From: Neopararhizobium haloflavum
GTDB taxonomy: Bacteria > Pseudomonadota > Alphaproteobacteria > Rhizobiales > Rhizobiaceae
NCBI RefSeq assembly: GCF_002750855.1
Contig: NZ_NWUC01000001.1
Span: forward strand, 62,001 to 126,000
DNA: 64,000 nt
Direction: 5' to 3'
Positions 43,104-52,514 of this stretch are shown here, one piece after another. The position numbers and the translations under genes are program-made. Position 1 is the stretch's first letter; every line of letters begins with the position of its first letter. Below the pieces are notes generated by a model. The model ran no database searches. It was given only the letters and a program-made list of their open reading frames with translations, and was not told the origin of the DNA.

Positions 43104-44006
43104 ATGGCAGCAACGATACTCGACGGGAAGGCGACGGCGGCGGATGTGATCGCCCGCGTCAAGGACTTCACCGCGCAACTCGCCGCCGATCGCGCGACGA
43201 CACCCGGCCTTGCCGTCATCATCGTCGGAGACGATCCGGCAAGCCATGTCTATGTCGGCTCGAAAAGCCGCAAGGCGAAGGAATGCGGCTTCAACTCGAT
43301 CCAGCATACCTTGCCGGAAGACACCACGCAGGCCGATCTTGCGGCGCTTGTCGAACGACTGAATGGCGACGAGTCCATCCATGGCATCCTGGTGCAATTG
43401 CCTCTACCGCGTCACCTCGATTCAGAGGCGATCATCCAGTCGATCAGGCCGGAAAAGGATGTCGACGGGCTGCATGTGGTCAATGCGGGAAAGCTGATGA
43501 CGGGTGACAGCCGGGGCGGCATGGTCTCGTGCACGCCAGCCGGGGCCATGGTTTTCGTGCGCAAGGTGCATGGCGATGACCTTTCCGGTCTCAATGCGGT
43601 CGTGATCGGCCGTTCGAACCTCTTCGGCAAGCCGATGTCGGCGCTCCTGCTGGCGGCCAATGCGACCGTCACGACCGCTCATTCGCGCACGGCGGATCTT
43701 TCGGCGGTGTGCCGCCGGGCGGATATTCTGGTGGCCGCCGTCGGCCGCGCGCAGATGGTAAAGGCCGATTGGGTCAAGCCCGGTGCCACCGTCATCGACG
43801 TCGGCATCAACCGGATCGATGCGCCGGAGCGCGGCGAAGGCAAGACGCGCCTTGTGGGCGATGTCGATCTTGCAGCCGTGAAGGATATCGCGGGCGCGAT
43901 CACGCCGGTGCCGGGGGGCGTCGGGCCAATGACGATTGCCATGCTGATGGCCAATACGGTGATCGCGGCGAGCCGGGCGGCCGGCGTGGAGCCGCCGCGT
44001 TTCTGA
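43104..44006 (+). CDS. folD: FolD bifunctional methylenetetrahydrofolate dehydrogenase/cyclohydrolase
   Basis: 300 residues. FolD interconverts 5,10-methylene-, 5,10-methenyl- and 10-formyl-tetrahydrofolate using NADP+. Visible motifs: [14 protein letters not shown] (catalytic Lys), [20 protein letters not shown] with KDVDGLH, the cofactor loop [20 protein letters not shown], and the end [19 protein letters not shown]. All key parts are intact. It is convergent with aglR: the stops are 7 bases apart. Confidence 0.97.
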   Translation: MAATILDGKATAADVIARVKDFTAQLAADRATTPGLAVIIVGDDPASHVYVGSKSRKAKECGFNSIQHTLPEDTTQADLAALVERLNGDESIHGILVQLPLPRHLDSEAIIQSIRPEKDVDGLHVVNAGKLMTGDSRGGMVSCTPAGAMVFVRKVHGDDLSGLNAVVIGRSNLFGKPMSALLLAANATVTTAHSRTADLSAVCRRADILVAAVGRAQMVKADWVKPGATVIDVGINRIDAPERGEGKTRLVGDVDLAAVKDIAGAITPVPGGVGPMTIAMLMANTVIAASRAAGVEPPRF

Positions 44007-44013
44007 CGCCCCG

Positions 44014-45066
44014 TCAGCCGGCTTTGCGGCGCACCCGTTTGGTTTCGGCCGGCGCCGGCCCGGTCGATGCGCGCACGATCAGGTCGACGGGCCACACCTC
44101 CTGCAAGGGCTCCTCGCCGCCACCGGCAATGGCGCCGATCAGGCGTTCGCCGATGCGGGCGCCGGCGGCGCGGATGGGCGAACGCGTGGTGGTCAGCGGC
44201 GTCGAGAAATGTTCCGGCTTCAGATAGGGGAACACATCGTCATGTGCGATCAGCGAGATGTCCGTTCCAAGAGCAAGGCCGCGCTGGTTCATCGCACGCA
44301 CGGCGCCGAGCGCCAGAAGGATCGACGAGCACAGTACCGCCGTCGGCGGCTCGGCGCTGTCTAGCAGGCGCATCATGCCGCGATAGCCGTTCTCGTCCGT
44401 CATGCCCGAATGCTGGAACAGTGCCGGATCGGTGGCCATGCCCGCTTCGGCGAGCGCCGCCTCCAGGCCCATGCGGCGGGCGATCGCGAATGTCAGATAG
44501 TCCGGTCCGTTGAGCAGCGCGATGCGCCGGTGACCGAGTTGCAGCAAGAGCCGCGCCGCATCGCGGAAGGCGCCCAGATTGTCGATATCGAGCAGAGGGA
44601 AATCAGGATCCTCCTCCAGCGTGCGGCCATGGACGACGAAGGGAAGGCTCAGTGATTTCAACAGGTCGATCCGGGTGTCGTTCCTTCGGATATAAGCAAG
44701 GAAGATCGCATCCACCGTACCGCCCGCTGCTAGTTTGCGGAACGTCATCTCCTCGTTTTCGGGTCGGCTCGGCGTAACCACGAGCAGCATGTCTTCCGAC
44801 AGGCAGACTTCGCCGAGGCCCGAAAGGAACTCGGCGAAATGCAGGTCCGTGTCGCGTCCCGGTGCCGTGGGCATGATGACCCCGATAGACCCGGCCTTGC
44901 CGGTCGCAAGGCGCTGTGCGGCCCGATTGGGACGATAGCCGGTTGCCTGGACTGCCTGCATCACACGTTGACGTGTGCGCTCGTTGACCTCAGGATAGCC
45001 GTTGAGAGCGCGGCTGACCGTCGTCTGGGATAGGTTCAGGAACTTGGCCAGTTCTTTCAGATTCAC
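44014..45066 (-). CDS. aglR: AglR-type LacI-family repressor of alpha-glucoside genes
   Basis: 350 residues from GTG 45066. N-terminal LacI HTH (LKELAKFLNLSQTTVSRALN, hinge YRPNRAAQRLATGKAGSIGV) and a periplasmic-binding-like sugar sensor domain (about 60-335). Divergent from aglE with two operator palindromes of LacI type in between (45088-45101, 45294-45305). In S. meliloti aglR precedes aglEFGAK in the same arrangement. Expected to repress the agl operon, and perhaps itself, until an alpha-glucoside is present. Confidence 0.9.
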   Translation of the reverse strand: MNLKELAKFLNLSQTTVSRALNGYPEVNERTRQRVMQAVQATGYRPNRAAQRLATGKAGSIGVIMPTAPGRDTDLHFAEFLSGLGEVCLSEDMLLVVTPSRPENEEMTFRKLAAGGTVDAIFLAYIRRNDTRIDLLKSLSLPFVVHGRTLEEDPDFPLLDIDNLGAFRDAARLLLQLGHRRIALLNGPDYLTFAIARRMGLEAALAEAGMATDPALFQHSGMTDENGYRGMMRLLDSAEPPTAVLCSSILLALGAVRAMNQRGLALGTDISLIAHDDVFPYLKPEHFSTPLTTTRSPIRAAGARIGERLIGAIAGGGEEPLQEVWPVDLIVRASTGPAPAETKRVRRKAG

Positions 45067-45087
45067 GTTGCCGATCCGCCGATGCGC

Positions 45088-45101
45088 TCAAAGCGCTTTG
45101 A
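45088..45101. promoter_or_regulatory. LacI-type operator near aglR
   Basis: TCAAAGCGCTTTGA, a perfect 14-base palindrome with a central CG, typical of LacI-family operators. It lies 21 bases upstream of the aglR GTG, so binding would also block aglR itself. Confidence 0.8.
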
Positions 45102-45293
45102 TGTTTGCTGTCCGGCGCAGCCGTGCTCTCCCTCTGGTTGCACAGGGCCTGAGGAGCGTCAGACAAGAATATTGCGATGATAACTGGAAACAGACCAGAT
45201 TCCAGACCGCACTGCAGCAATTCGGGAATCTTTTAAGTGGAACGGCCAAACGCCCTTGACTCTCACCGCATCATCTAATGTTCTCAAAGGAGC

Positions 45294-45305
45294 CAAAGCG
45301 CTTTG
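45294..45305. promoter_or_regulatory. LacI-type operator near aglE
   Basis: CAAAGCGCTTTG, a perfect 12-base palindrome sharing its whole core with the site at 45088-45101; centres are about 205 bases apart. It lies 96 bases before the aglE ATG, downstream of a TTGACT element (45256-45261). Two identical sites at this distance would allow DNA looping by a tetramer. Confidence 0.8.
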
Positions 45306-45401
45306 AAATTTCGCGGCACCACCCTTGTTCGGTCTAGCGTGTGCCGCATCGACTTTGACAGCCGTCGTCGCAGGAACGGCAAAATCGGGAGGAGTGATCT
45401 G

Positions 45402-46757
45402 ATGAAAAGCTTGTTGATGGTGAGCGTTGCAGCGTTGGCGCTGTCGGCCACCGGCGCCGTTGCCCAGGAACTGATGTTCGCGCCGGGCGAGGACGATGCG
45501 TTCAACTGGGAGAGCTTCGACAGCTTTGCCAGCGAGCATGACCTCAGCGGTGAGTCGATGTCGATGACCGGGCCATGGACCGGCAGCGACGCGGAGCTGT
45601 TTGAATCCGTGATCGCCTATTTCGAGGAAGCCACCGGGGCGACGGTCAACTATTCGGGCTCGGACAGCTTCGAGCAGGACATCGTGATCAGCGCCGAAGC
45701 GGGTTCTGCGCCGAACCTGGCCGTTTTTCCCCAGCCCGGACTTGCAGCGGACATGGCGGCGCGGGGCTTCTTGTCGCCGCTCGAGCAGGATACGGCGGAC
45801 TGGGTCCTGGAAAACTATGCCGCGGGTGAATCCTGGGTCGACCTCGGTACCTACGAAGGAGAGGACGGCGAAGACGCTCTCTATGGTTTCTTCTACAAGA
45901 TCGACGTGAAGTCGCTCGTCTGGTTCATCCCCACCGCTTTTGAAGAAGCGGGCTATGAAATTCCCGAGACGATGGAGGATCTGAAGGGGCTGACGGAGCA
46001 GATCGTCGCCGATGGCGGCACGCCTTGGTGCATCGGCCTTGGTTCGGGCGCGGCAACCGGCTGGCCGGCAACAGACTGGGTGGAAGACATGATGCTGCGC
46101 ACGCAGCCGCCGGAAGTCTACGACCAGTGGGTATCCAACGAAATTCCGTTCGACGATCCGGCGGTGGTCGGTGCGATCGAGGAGTTCGGCTTCTTTGCCA
46201 CGAACGACGATTTCGTCGCTGGCGGTTCGGCAAGCGTCGCCAATACCGACTTCCGCGAAAGCCCGGCCGGTCTCTTCTCGTTCCCGCCGGAGTGCTACAT
46301 GCACCATCAGGCATCGTTCATCCCGACGTTCTTCCCGGAAGGGACGCAGGTCGGCACCGATGTCGATTTCTTCTACATGCCGCCATACGAGGCGCAGGAT
46401 CTCGGCCGTCCGGTGCTGGGCGCCGGTACGCTCTTCGCCATCACGCAGGACAGCGAAGTGGCGCGGACCTTCATCGATTTCCTGAAGACACCCATTGCCC
46501 ACGAGATCTGGATGGCGCAGTCGGGCTTCCTGACGCCGCACACCTCGGTCAACGCGGAGGTCTTCCCGACCGATCTGCAACGCAACCTCAACCAGATCCT
46601 GATCGACGCGACGACCTTCCGCTTTGATGCCTCCGACCTGATGCCGGGCGAGATCGGCGCCGGCGCATTCTGGACCGGCATGGTGGACTATGTCGGCGGG
46701 GCGGATGCAGAGACCGTTGCGGCCGACATCCAGCAGCGCTGGGACTCGATCGAATAG
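45402..46757 (+). CDS. aglE: AglE alpha-glucoside ABC transporter substrate-binding protein
   Basis: 451 residues from ATG 45402, with GGGAGGAG upstream. Signal peptide (MKSLLMVSVAALALSATGAV, cleavage near AQ), then an extracellular solute-binding type 1 fold with aromatic-rich binding segments (SMTGPWTGSDAELFESVIAY, DALYGFFYKIDVKSLVWFIP, GWPATDWVEDMM). It captures sucrose, maltose or trehalose-type alpha-glucosides in the periplasm. An in-frame TTG at 45303 lies within the operator and is rejected. Confidence 0.93.
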   Translation: MKSLLMVSVAALALSATGAVAQELMFAPGEDDAFNWESFDSFASEHDLSGESMSMTGPWTGSDAELFESVIAYFEEATGATVNYSGSDSFEQDIVISAEAGSAPNLAVFPQPGLAADMAARGFLSPLEQDTADWVLENYAAGESWVDLGTYEGEDGEDALYGFFYKIDVKSLVWFIPTAFEEAGYEIPETMEDLKGLTEQIVADGGTPWCIGLGSGAATGWPATDWVEDMMLRTQPPEVYDQWVSNEIPFDDPAVVGAIEEFGFFATNDDFVAGGSASVANTDFRESPAGLFSFPPECYMHHQASFIPTFFPEGTQVGTDVDFFYMPPYEAQDLGRPVLGAGTLFAITQDSEVARTFIDFLKTPIAHEIWMAQSGFLTPHTSVNAEVFPTDLQRNLNQILIDATTFRFDASDLMPGEIGAGAFWTGMVDYVGGADAETVAADIQQRWDSIE

Positions 46758-46777
46758 GCTATCGACGAAAGATGGAC

Positions 46778-46808
46778 GATCCCCGCGCGCCATTGCGGCG
46801 CGGGGATC
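46778..46808 (+). repeat. Strong intercistronic stem-loop between aglE and aglF
   Basis: GATCCCCGCGC (46778-46788), 9-base loop, GCGCGGGGATC (46798-46808): a perfect 11-pair stem without a T-tract. In binding-protein transporters such hairpins after the binding-protein gene protect the upstream mRNA and reduce downstream expression, giving more AglE than AglF/G. That role is inferred. The aglF ribosome-binding GGAGGAG lies 20 bases downstream. Confidence 0.75.
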
Positions 46809-46842
46809 GGCGACCCTTGCATTCTGGGAGGAGACGGCGGTC

Positions 46843-47823
46843 GTGAACCCACTCGTTCAAGGACTGATCACCATCGTCATCGGCGTCGGCGGTTGTGTCG
46901 GATATTTCTATCTGTCCAATCTTGTCGTCGACCATCTGATCTTCCCGGCCAAGGGAAAGAACGCCGGGCGAAACATCAACCGCGCCAACAAGGTGCGGCC
47001 CTGGCTTTTCCTTTTTCCGGCGATCTTCGCGCTTGGCCTCTATCTGGTCTATCCAGTTGTCGGGTCCTTCTGGCGATCGCTGTTCAACCGCGCCGGAACC
47101 GATTTCATCGGACTTGGCAACTACATGGCGCTGGCTGCGTCGGACGAGTTCCGCACCGCCGTCCTCAACAATTTTCTCTGGGTGCTTTTCGTGCCCGCCG
47201 GCGCCACCGCATTCGGGCTTCTGGCGGCCCAGCTAACCGACAAGATGCGCTGGGGGAACGTCGCCAAATCGCTGATCTTCATGCCAATGGCGATCTCCTT
47301 CGTCGGTGCCTCGCTGATCTGGAAATTCGTCTATGCCAACAATGCCGATATCGGCCTGATCAACGCCGTTCGTGAGGCGCTCGGGGCAAGCGGCCCGATC
47401 GACGTGCTGCAAATTCCCTTCTGGAACAATTTCTTCCTGATGGTCATCCTGATCTGGATCCAGACAGGGTTCGCGATGGTCATCCTGTCGGCCGCGTTGC
47501 GCGGCATTCCCGAAGAAACGGTCGAGGCGGCGGTGATCGACGGCGCCAATCCGTTCCAGATCTTCTTCAAGATCAAGGTGCCTCAGATGATGGGCACGAT
47601 CGTGGTTGTCTGGACGACGATCACGATCCTCGTGCTGAAGGTCTTCGACATCGTCTACACGATGACGGGCGGCAATTTCGGGACGCAGATCCTGCCATCC
47701 TACATGATGGCCTACATGTTCCGCGACGACGGCAGGGCCACGGCCGTCGCCTTCGTCATCATGCTCATCGTGTTGCCGGTGATGATCTGGAATATCCGGC
47801 AGGCGCGCAGAGAACTGCGGTGA
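46843..47823 (+). CDS. aglF: AglF alpha-glucoside ABC transporter permease
   Basis: 326 residues from GTG 46843, with GGAGGAG upstream. MalF-like inner-membrane permease: an extra N-terminal helix (LVQGLITIVIGVGGCVGYFY), then the six-helix core with the EAA loop (EETVEAAVIDGANPFQIFFK) that contacts the ATPase AglK. The frame is open upstream into aglE, but no start there has a ribosome-binding site. Confidence 0.93.
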   Translation: MNPLVQGLITIVIGVGGCVGYFYLSNLVVDHLIFPAKGKNAGRNINRANKVRPWLFLFPAIFALGLYLVYPVVGSFWRSLFNRAGTDFIGLGNYMALAASDEFRTAVLNNFLWVLFVPAGATAFGLLAAQLTDKMRWGNVAKSLIFMPMAISFVGASLIWKFVYANNADIGLINAVREALGASGPIDVLQIPFWNNFFLMVILIWIQTGFAMVILSAALRGIPEETVEAAVIDGANPFQIFFKIKVPQMMGTIVVVWTTITILVLKVFDIVYTMTGGNFGTQILPSYMMAYMFRDDGRATAVAFVIMLIVLPVMIWNIRQARRELR

Positions 47824-47833
47824 GGAGGGGACG

Positions 47834-49000
47834 ATGAGCACGCACAATGTCGCAGGACGCAAATCGGCGCTCACCTGGGTCGTCAACATATCCGTCATCA
47901 TCATGGTGGTGGCCTGGCTGATCCCGACGGTCGGGCTTCTCGTCTCCTCGTTCAGAGAGCGCGACCAGATCTCGCAGACCGGCTGGTGGCTGGCACCGCT
48001 GCCCGTCGAGCAGGCCTTTCGCGCCCGCGTTCCGGCCGAGGGCGCCACGCGGGATGGAGAGCGCTTTGTGGTGGAAGGCAATGTCTTCACGCTGCAGGGC
48101 GTGGCCAACGCGTTCCCCGGCGGAGGCGGGAACGTGACGGCGTTCGGAACACGCAGCATCCAGCCTGGCGAGTTCGAAGCCGGAACGACGGCAGAATTGC
48201 GTGACGGCGGGACCCTCACCGTTTCCGACGACGGAACCTTGCGCGCCGAACTTGTCGAAAATCCCGAGGAGGGGACACCGTTCGTCTATTTCTTCGCGGA
48301 GACCCCGCCGAAATTCACGCTCGACAATTACCGAACGGTGCTGAGCGCGGACAACATGGACATCGCGTTCATCAATACGCTGACCGTGACGATACCGGCG
48401 ACGATCATTCCAATCCTCATCGCCGCGTTCGCCGCCTATGCCTTGGCCTGGATGCAGTTTCCCGGGCGTGGTCTCCTCATCGCGGCCGTGGTCGGGCTTC
48501 TCGTCGTGCCACTGCAACTGGCGCTGGTGCCGATGCTCTCGCTCCATACCCAACTCGGCATCGGGCAGAGCTTTGTCGGAATCTGGCTTGCGCATACGGG
48601 CTTCGGCCTGCCGCTCGCGATCTACCTCTTGCGCAACTACATGGTCGGGCTGCCGCGCGACATCATCGAATCCGCAAAGGTCGACGGAGCGACGGATTTC
48701 GAGATCTTCGTGCGGATCGTGCTTCCGCTGTCGTTTCCCGCGCTGGCGAGTTTCGCCATCTTCCAGTTCCTCTGGACATGGAACGATCTTCTTGTCGCCA
48801 AGGTGTTCTTGCCGAGCAACGACGCCAGCAAGGTGATGACGGTCAAGATCGCCGACGACCTCTTGGGCTCGCGCGGCGGGGACTGGGGAATTCTGGCCAC
48901 GGCGGCCTTCGTTTCGATCGGGGTGCCCCTGGTCGTCTTCTTCACGCTGCAGCGCTACCTCGTGCGCGGCCTGCTGGCGGGATCAGTCAAGGGTGGTTGA
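47834..49000 (+). CDS. aglG: AglG alpha-glucoside ABC transporter permease
   Basis: 388 residues, with GGAGG before ATG 47834. MalG-like permease. Between helix 1 (NISVIIMVVAWLIPTVGLLV) and helix 2 is a periplasmic insertion of about 100 residues (about 50-155) with beta-rich sequence (RFVVEGNVFTLQGVANAFPG); such an enlarged loop is known in this AglG group. The EAA loop (RDIIESAKVDGATDFEIFVR) and the C-terminal helix (GLLAGSVKGG) are normal. Confidence 0.93.
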   Translation: MSTHNVAGRKSALTWVVNISVIIMVVAWLIPTVGLLVSSFRERDQISQTGWWLAPLPVEQAFRARVPAEGATRDGERFVVEGNVFTLQGVANAFPGGGGNVTAFGTRSIQPGEFEAGTTAELRDGGTLTVSDDGTLRAELVENPEEGTPFVYFFAETPPKFTLDNYRTVLSADNMDIAFINTLTVTIPATIIPILIAAFAAYALAWMQFPGRGLLIAAVVGLLVVPLQLALVPMLSLHTQLGIGQSFVGIWLAHTGFGLPLAIYLLRNYMVGLPRDIIESAKVDGATDFEIFVRIVLPLSFPALASFAIFQFLWTWNDLLVAKVFLPSNDASKVMTVKIADDLLGSRGGDWGILATAAFVSIGVPLVVFFTLQRYLVRGLLAGSVKGG

Positions 49001-49007
49001 TAAAGAC

Positions 49008-50690
49008 ATGACAATTGCAATGAAGGCCGGCGAGACGACGGCGGCGCTGGTTGGCCGGGAGGCCGATCGCGACTGGTGGCGAGGCGCGGTGATCTACCAG
49101 ATCTATCCGCGTTCCTTCCAGGACACGAGCGGCGACGGAATCGGGGATATCAACGGCATCACACGCCGGCTGCCCTACGTCGCCTCGCTCGGCGTCGATG
49201 CCATCTGGATCTCTCCGTTCTTCACATCGCCGATGAAGGATTTCGGCTACGACGTGTCGGACTATCGCAGCGTCGACGAGATGTTCGGCACGCTGCACGA
49301 TTTCGACATGCTGATTGCCGAAGCGCACCGGCTCGGCCTCAAGGTGATGATCGATCTCGTCATCTCGCACACCTCGGATCAGCATCCCTGGTTCGTCGAG
49401 AGCCGCGCGAGCAAATCCAACGCCAAGGCCGACTGGTATGTCTGGGCAGATGCCAAGCCGGATGGCACGCCGCCCAACAACTGGCTGTCCATCTTCGGCG
49501 GTTCGGGCTGGCACTGGGACCCGACGCGGATGCAGTACTACCTGCACAATTTCCTGGCTTCCCAGCCCGACCTCAACTTCCATAACCGGGACGTTCAGGA
49601 CGCGCTTCTCGACGTCACGCGGTTCTGGCTGGAACGCGGCGTCGACGGCTTCCGGCTCGACACGATCAACTTCTACTTTCACGACAAGGAACTGCGCGAC
49701 AACCCAGCGCTCGATCCGACATTGCGCAATGCGACGATCGCACCGGCGGTCAATCCCTACAACTGGCAGGACCACATCCGCGACAAGAACCAGCCGGAGA
49801 ACCTTTTATTCCTGCAGCGCTTTCGTGCGCTGATGGAGGAATACCCGGCGATCGCGGCGGTCGGCGAGGTGGGCGATGCGCAGTATGGCCTGCAGATCGT
49901 TGCCGACTACACGTCCGGCGGCGACAAGATGCATATGTGCTACGCCTTCGACTTCCTGTCCGGCGAGCCGCTGACGCCGACGCGCGTTGCGTCCGTGATC
50001 GGCCGCTTCCAGACGGCGGCGCCGGAGGGATGGGCGTGCTGGGCGTTTTCCAATCATGACGTCATGCGCCATTCCTCGCGCTGGCTGCATCTCGTCAGGG
50101 AACATGATTTCGAGCAGTATCTGCGCATGCTTTCGGGACTTCTGATGAGCCTGCGCGGTTCAGTCTGCCTCTACCAGGGGGAAGAGCTCGGATTGACGGA
50201 GGCCGACATCGCGTTCGAGGATCTCCAGGATCCCTACGGCATCCAGTTCTGGCCGGATTTCAAGGGACGGGACGGGTGCCGCACGCCGATGGTCTGGGAG
50301 CACGACCGGCCCTCAGGCGGCTTTTCCGTCGGCCAGCCCTGGCTGCCGGTGCCGCCCGAGCACCGCAACCACGCGGTCGACCTGCAGGACCACCGCCACG
50401 CGTCGATCCTCAACCACTATCGGCACTTCCTCAAGTTCCGGCGCAGCCAGCAAGCGCTCATCAAGGGTGACATGGAGGTGCTCTCCAGCGATGGCGACGT
50501 GCTGGTCTTCACCCGCAGCGTCGGCAATGAAAGCCTGATCTGCATGTTCAATTTCGCCGGGACGTACCAGACCGTGCCGCGCCCGCAGGGCGGGATCACG
50601 GGGCTTGAGGGGCATGGCTTTTCGGGCCTTTTGCGCGAGAGCGATATCGAACTGCCACCCTACAACGCATTCATCGGCCGGCTCGACTGA
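49008..50690 (+). CDS. aglA: AglA cytoplasmic alpha-glucosidase (GH13)
   Basis: 560 residues from ATG 49008; GTG 48993 (overlapping aglG) and ATG 49020 are alternatives. GH13 barrel with catalytic residues in place: DGFRLDTINFY (nucleophile Asp218), AAVGEVGDAQYG (acid Glu) and FSNHDVMRHSSRW (third Asp); entry motif GAVIYQIYPRSFQDTSGDGI. No signal peptide, so it hydrolyses imported alpha-glucosides in the cytoplasm, releasing glucose for the zwf-pgl-edd route downstream. Confidence 0.93.
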   Translation: MTIAMKAGETTAALVGREADRDWWRGAVIYQIYPRSFQDTSGDGIGDINGITRRLPYVASLGVDAIWISPFFTSPMKDFGYDVSDYRSVDEMFGTLHDFDMLIAEAHRLGLKVMIDLVISHTSDQHPWFVESRASKSNAKADWYVWADAKPDGTPPNNWLSIFGGSGWHWDPTRMQYYLHNFLASQPDLNFHNRDVQDALLDVTRFWLERGVDGFRLDTINFYFHDKELRDNPALDPTLRNATIAPAVNPYNWQDHIRDKNQPENLLFLQRFRALMEEYPAIAAVGEVGDAQYGLQIVADYTSGGDKMHMCYAFDFLSGEPLTPTRVASVIGRFQTAAPEGWACWAFSNHDVMRHSSRWLHLVREHDFEQYLRMLSGLLMSLRGSVCLYQGEELGLTEADIAFEDLQDPYGIQFWPDFKGRDGCRTPMVWEHDRPSGGFSVGQPWLPVPPEHRNHAVDLQDHRHASILNHYRHFLKFRRSQQALIKGDMEVLSSDGDVLVFTRSVGNESLICMFNFAGTYQTVPRPQGGITGLEGHGFSGLLRESDIELPPYNAFIGRLD

Positions 50691-50706
50691 GCGCGGGAAG
50701 GACATT

Positions 50707-50733
50707 GCGGGCGCCGGCGGTACGGCCGCCCGC
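50707..50733 (+). repeat. Intercistronic hairpin between aglA and aglK
   Basis: GCGGGCG (50707-50713) pairs with CGCCCGC (50727-50733); inner CCG/CGG extends the stem with a one-base bulge. No T-tract. It sits 17 bases after the aglA stop and may tune aglK expression or stabilise the upstream mRNA. Confidence 0.5.
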
Positions 50734-50760
50734 GACCCAAGGGAGAGCCGGGAGGGCACA

Positions 50761-51861
50761 ATGACTGGACTGACACTGACCGACATCCGCAAATCCTATG
50801 GAAGCGTCGACGTCATTCACGGTATCGATCTGGAGATCCAGGAAGGCGAGTTCGTCGTCTTCGTCGGCCCGTCGGGATGCGGAAAGTCCACGCTGCTGCG
50901 CATGATCGCCGGCCTGGAGGACATCACCGGAGGAACACTCAAGATCGACGGGGAGACGGTCAACGATATCCCGCCGTCCAAGCGCGGGATCGCGATGGTG
51001 TTCCAGTCCTATGCGCTCTATCCGCACATGACGGTTTACGACAACATGGCGTTCGGCATGCGGATCGCCAAGGAGAGCAAGGAAGAGATCGACCGACGGG
51101 TTCGCTCCGCAGCCGCGATCCTGCAACTTGAGCCCTATCTCGATCGACTGCCAAAGGCGCTTTCTGGCGGCCAGCGCCAGCGTGTCGCGATCGGCCGCGC
51201 GATCTGCCGCGACCCGAAGGTCTTCCTCTTCGACGAACCGCTTTCCAACCTCGATGCCGCCCTGCGGGTGGCGACGCGCATCGAGATCAACAAGCTGCAC
51301 GAGTCGATGCCGAATTCGACCATGATCTACGTGACCCACGACCAGGTCGAAGCGATGACGCTGGCCGACCGGATCGTGGTTCTCTCGGCCGGCCACATCG
51401 AGCAGGTCGGCGCGCCGATCGAACTCTACAACCGTCCGGCCAACCTATTCGTCGCCCAGTTCATCGGGTCGCCGGCGATGAACATCATCCCGGCCAAGAT
51501 CGAGAGCGCGGGCGCACAGACGACGGTTACCCTGACCGGTGGGAAGTCCGTGACCGTCGACATCCCGACCGATCCGGCCGAGAGCGGAAAGGAGGCAAGC
51601 TTCGGCGTGCGCCCGGAAGACCTGACGGTGGCGGAAGGCGATGATTTCATCTTCGAAGGTGAAGTGGCGCTTGCCGAGCAGTTGGGGGAGGTGACGCTCT
51701 ACTATATCGAGGGTCTGGTGAAGGATCAGCCGATCATCGCCAAGATGCCGGGCAACCATCCCAGCCGGCGCGGCGAGCGCGTCCGCTTCACCGCAGGCCG
51801 CGAAACGCTCCACCTCTTCGACGCGGCGGGGCAGACCTATCGCCGTTCGAGTGACGGCTGA
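50761..51861 (+). CDS. aglK: AglK alpha-glucoside ABC transporter ATPase
   Basis: 366 residues from ATG 50761 (GGGAGGG upstream). MalK-like: Walker A GPSGCGKST (36-44), Q-loop MVFQSYALYPHMTVYDN, signature LSGGQRQRVAIGRAI, Walker B VFLFDEPLSNLD, H-loop MIYVTHDQVEAMTLA, and a C-terminal regulatory OB-type domain (about 235-366, FGVRPEDLTVAEGDDFIFEG). It energises AglF/AglG. Confidence 0.95.
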   Translation: MTGLTLTDIRKSYGSVDVIHGIDLEIQEGEFVVFVGPSGCGKSTLLRMIAGLEDITGGTLKIDGETVNDIPPSKRGIAMVFQSYALYPHMTVYDNMAFGMRIAKESKEEIDRRVRSAAAILQLEPYLDRLPKALSGGQRQRVAIGRAICRDPKVFLFDEPLSNLDAALRVATRIEINKLHESMPNSTMIYVTHDQVEAMTLADRIVVLSAGHIEQVGAPIELYNRPANLFVAQFIGSPAMNIIPAKIESAGAQTTVTLTGGKSVTVDIPTDPAESGKEASFGVRPEDLTVAEGDDFIFEGEVALAEQLGEVTLYYIEGLVKDQPIIAKMPGNHPSRRGERVRFTAGRETLHLFDAAGQTYRRSSDG

Positions 51862-51942
51862 CAGGCGTTCCTGAAACCTTTTCCTGTGCGTTTCCGTATC
51901 TGCTCATGTCCCGACTAACGGACAAACCCAAGCGGAGGTGAC

Positions 51943-52494
51943 ATGAACAGGAACATTTCAGGCGGGTTGGCGCTGATCGCAGCGCTGGCCGCAGGGGCAG
52001 CCCATGCCCAATCCAACCCGACCGTCGGCGGTGCGCCGATGTTCGAGAACCGGTCGATTGTCGAGAATGCGGTAAATTCGCCGGTTCACACCACACTCGT
52101 GGCGGCGGTCAAGGCCGCCGGACTGGTCGAGACGCTTTCGGGCGCCGGCCCGTTCACTGTGTTCGCGCCCGTCAACTCAGGCTTTGCCGCGCTGCCGGCG
52201 GGCACCGTCGAGACGCTGCTGATGCCGGAGAACAAGGACCAACTCGTCAAGGTGCTGACCGCCCATGTCGTGGCGGGCGATCTCTCCGGCGGCGAACTGA
52301 TGCGCGATGTCATGGCCAATGGCGGCCAGCTCGAGCTTCAGACGGTCAGCGGCGACACCCTCACCGTCATGCAGTCCGGCCGGGGCCTTGCCCTGATGGA
52401 TGAAAATGGCGGGACGTCGGTGATCACGACAGCCGACGTCAATCAGTCGAACGGCGTGATCCACGTCGTCAATCAGGTGCTCGTGCCGAACTGA
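51943..52494 (+). CDS. Secreted FAS1 (fasciclin) domain protein
   Basis: 183 residues. Signal peptide (ISGGLALIAALAAGAAHAQS), then one FAS1 domain: SIVENAVNSPVHTTLVAAVK, the H1 motif FTVFAPVNSGFAALP, LVKVLTAHVVAGDLSGGE, and the C-terminal motif QSNGVIHVVNQVLVPN. FAS1 proteins mediate adhesion or periplasmic interactions; in rhizobia related proteins occur but their role is unclear. GGAGG precedes the ATG. It lies between aglK and edd with no sign of operon linkage to either. Confidence 0.9.
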   Translation: MNRNISGGLALIAALAAGAAHAQSNPTVGGAPMFENRSIVENAVNSPVHTTLVAAVKAAGLVETLSGAGPFTVFAPVNSGFAALPAGTVETLLMPENKDQLVKVLTAHVVAGDLSGGELMRDVMANGGQLELQTVSGDTLTVMQSGRGLALMDENGGTSVITTADVNQSNGVIHVVNQVLVPN

Positions 52495-52514
52495 CGGCGG
52501 CCTTACGGGGGCCG

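Noticed and set aside
44003-44017. CTGACG-CCC-CGTCAG palindrome at the folD/aglR junction
   Set aside because: It arises largely from the two facing TGA stop codons, has only six pairs and no T-tract, so it was not called a terminator.
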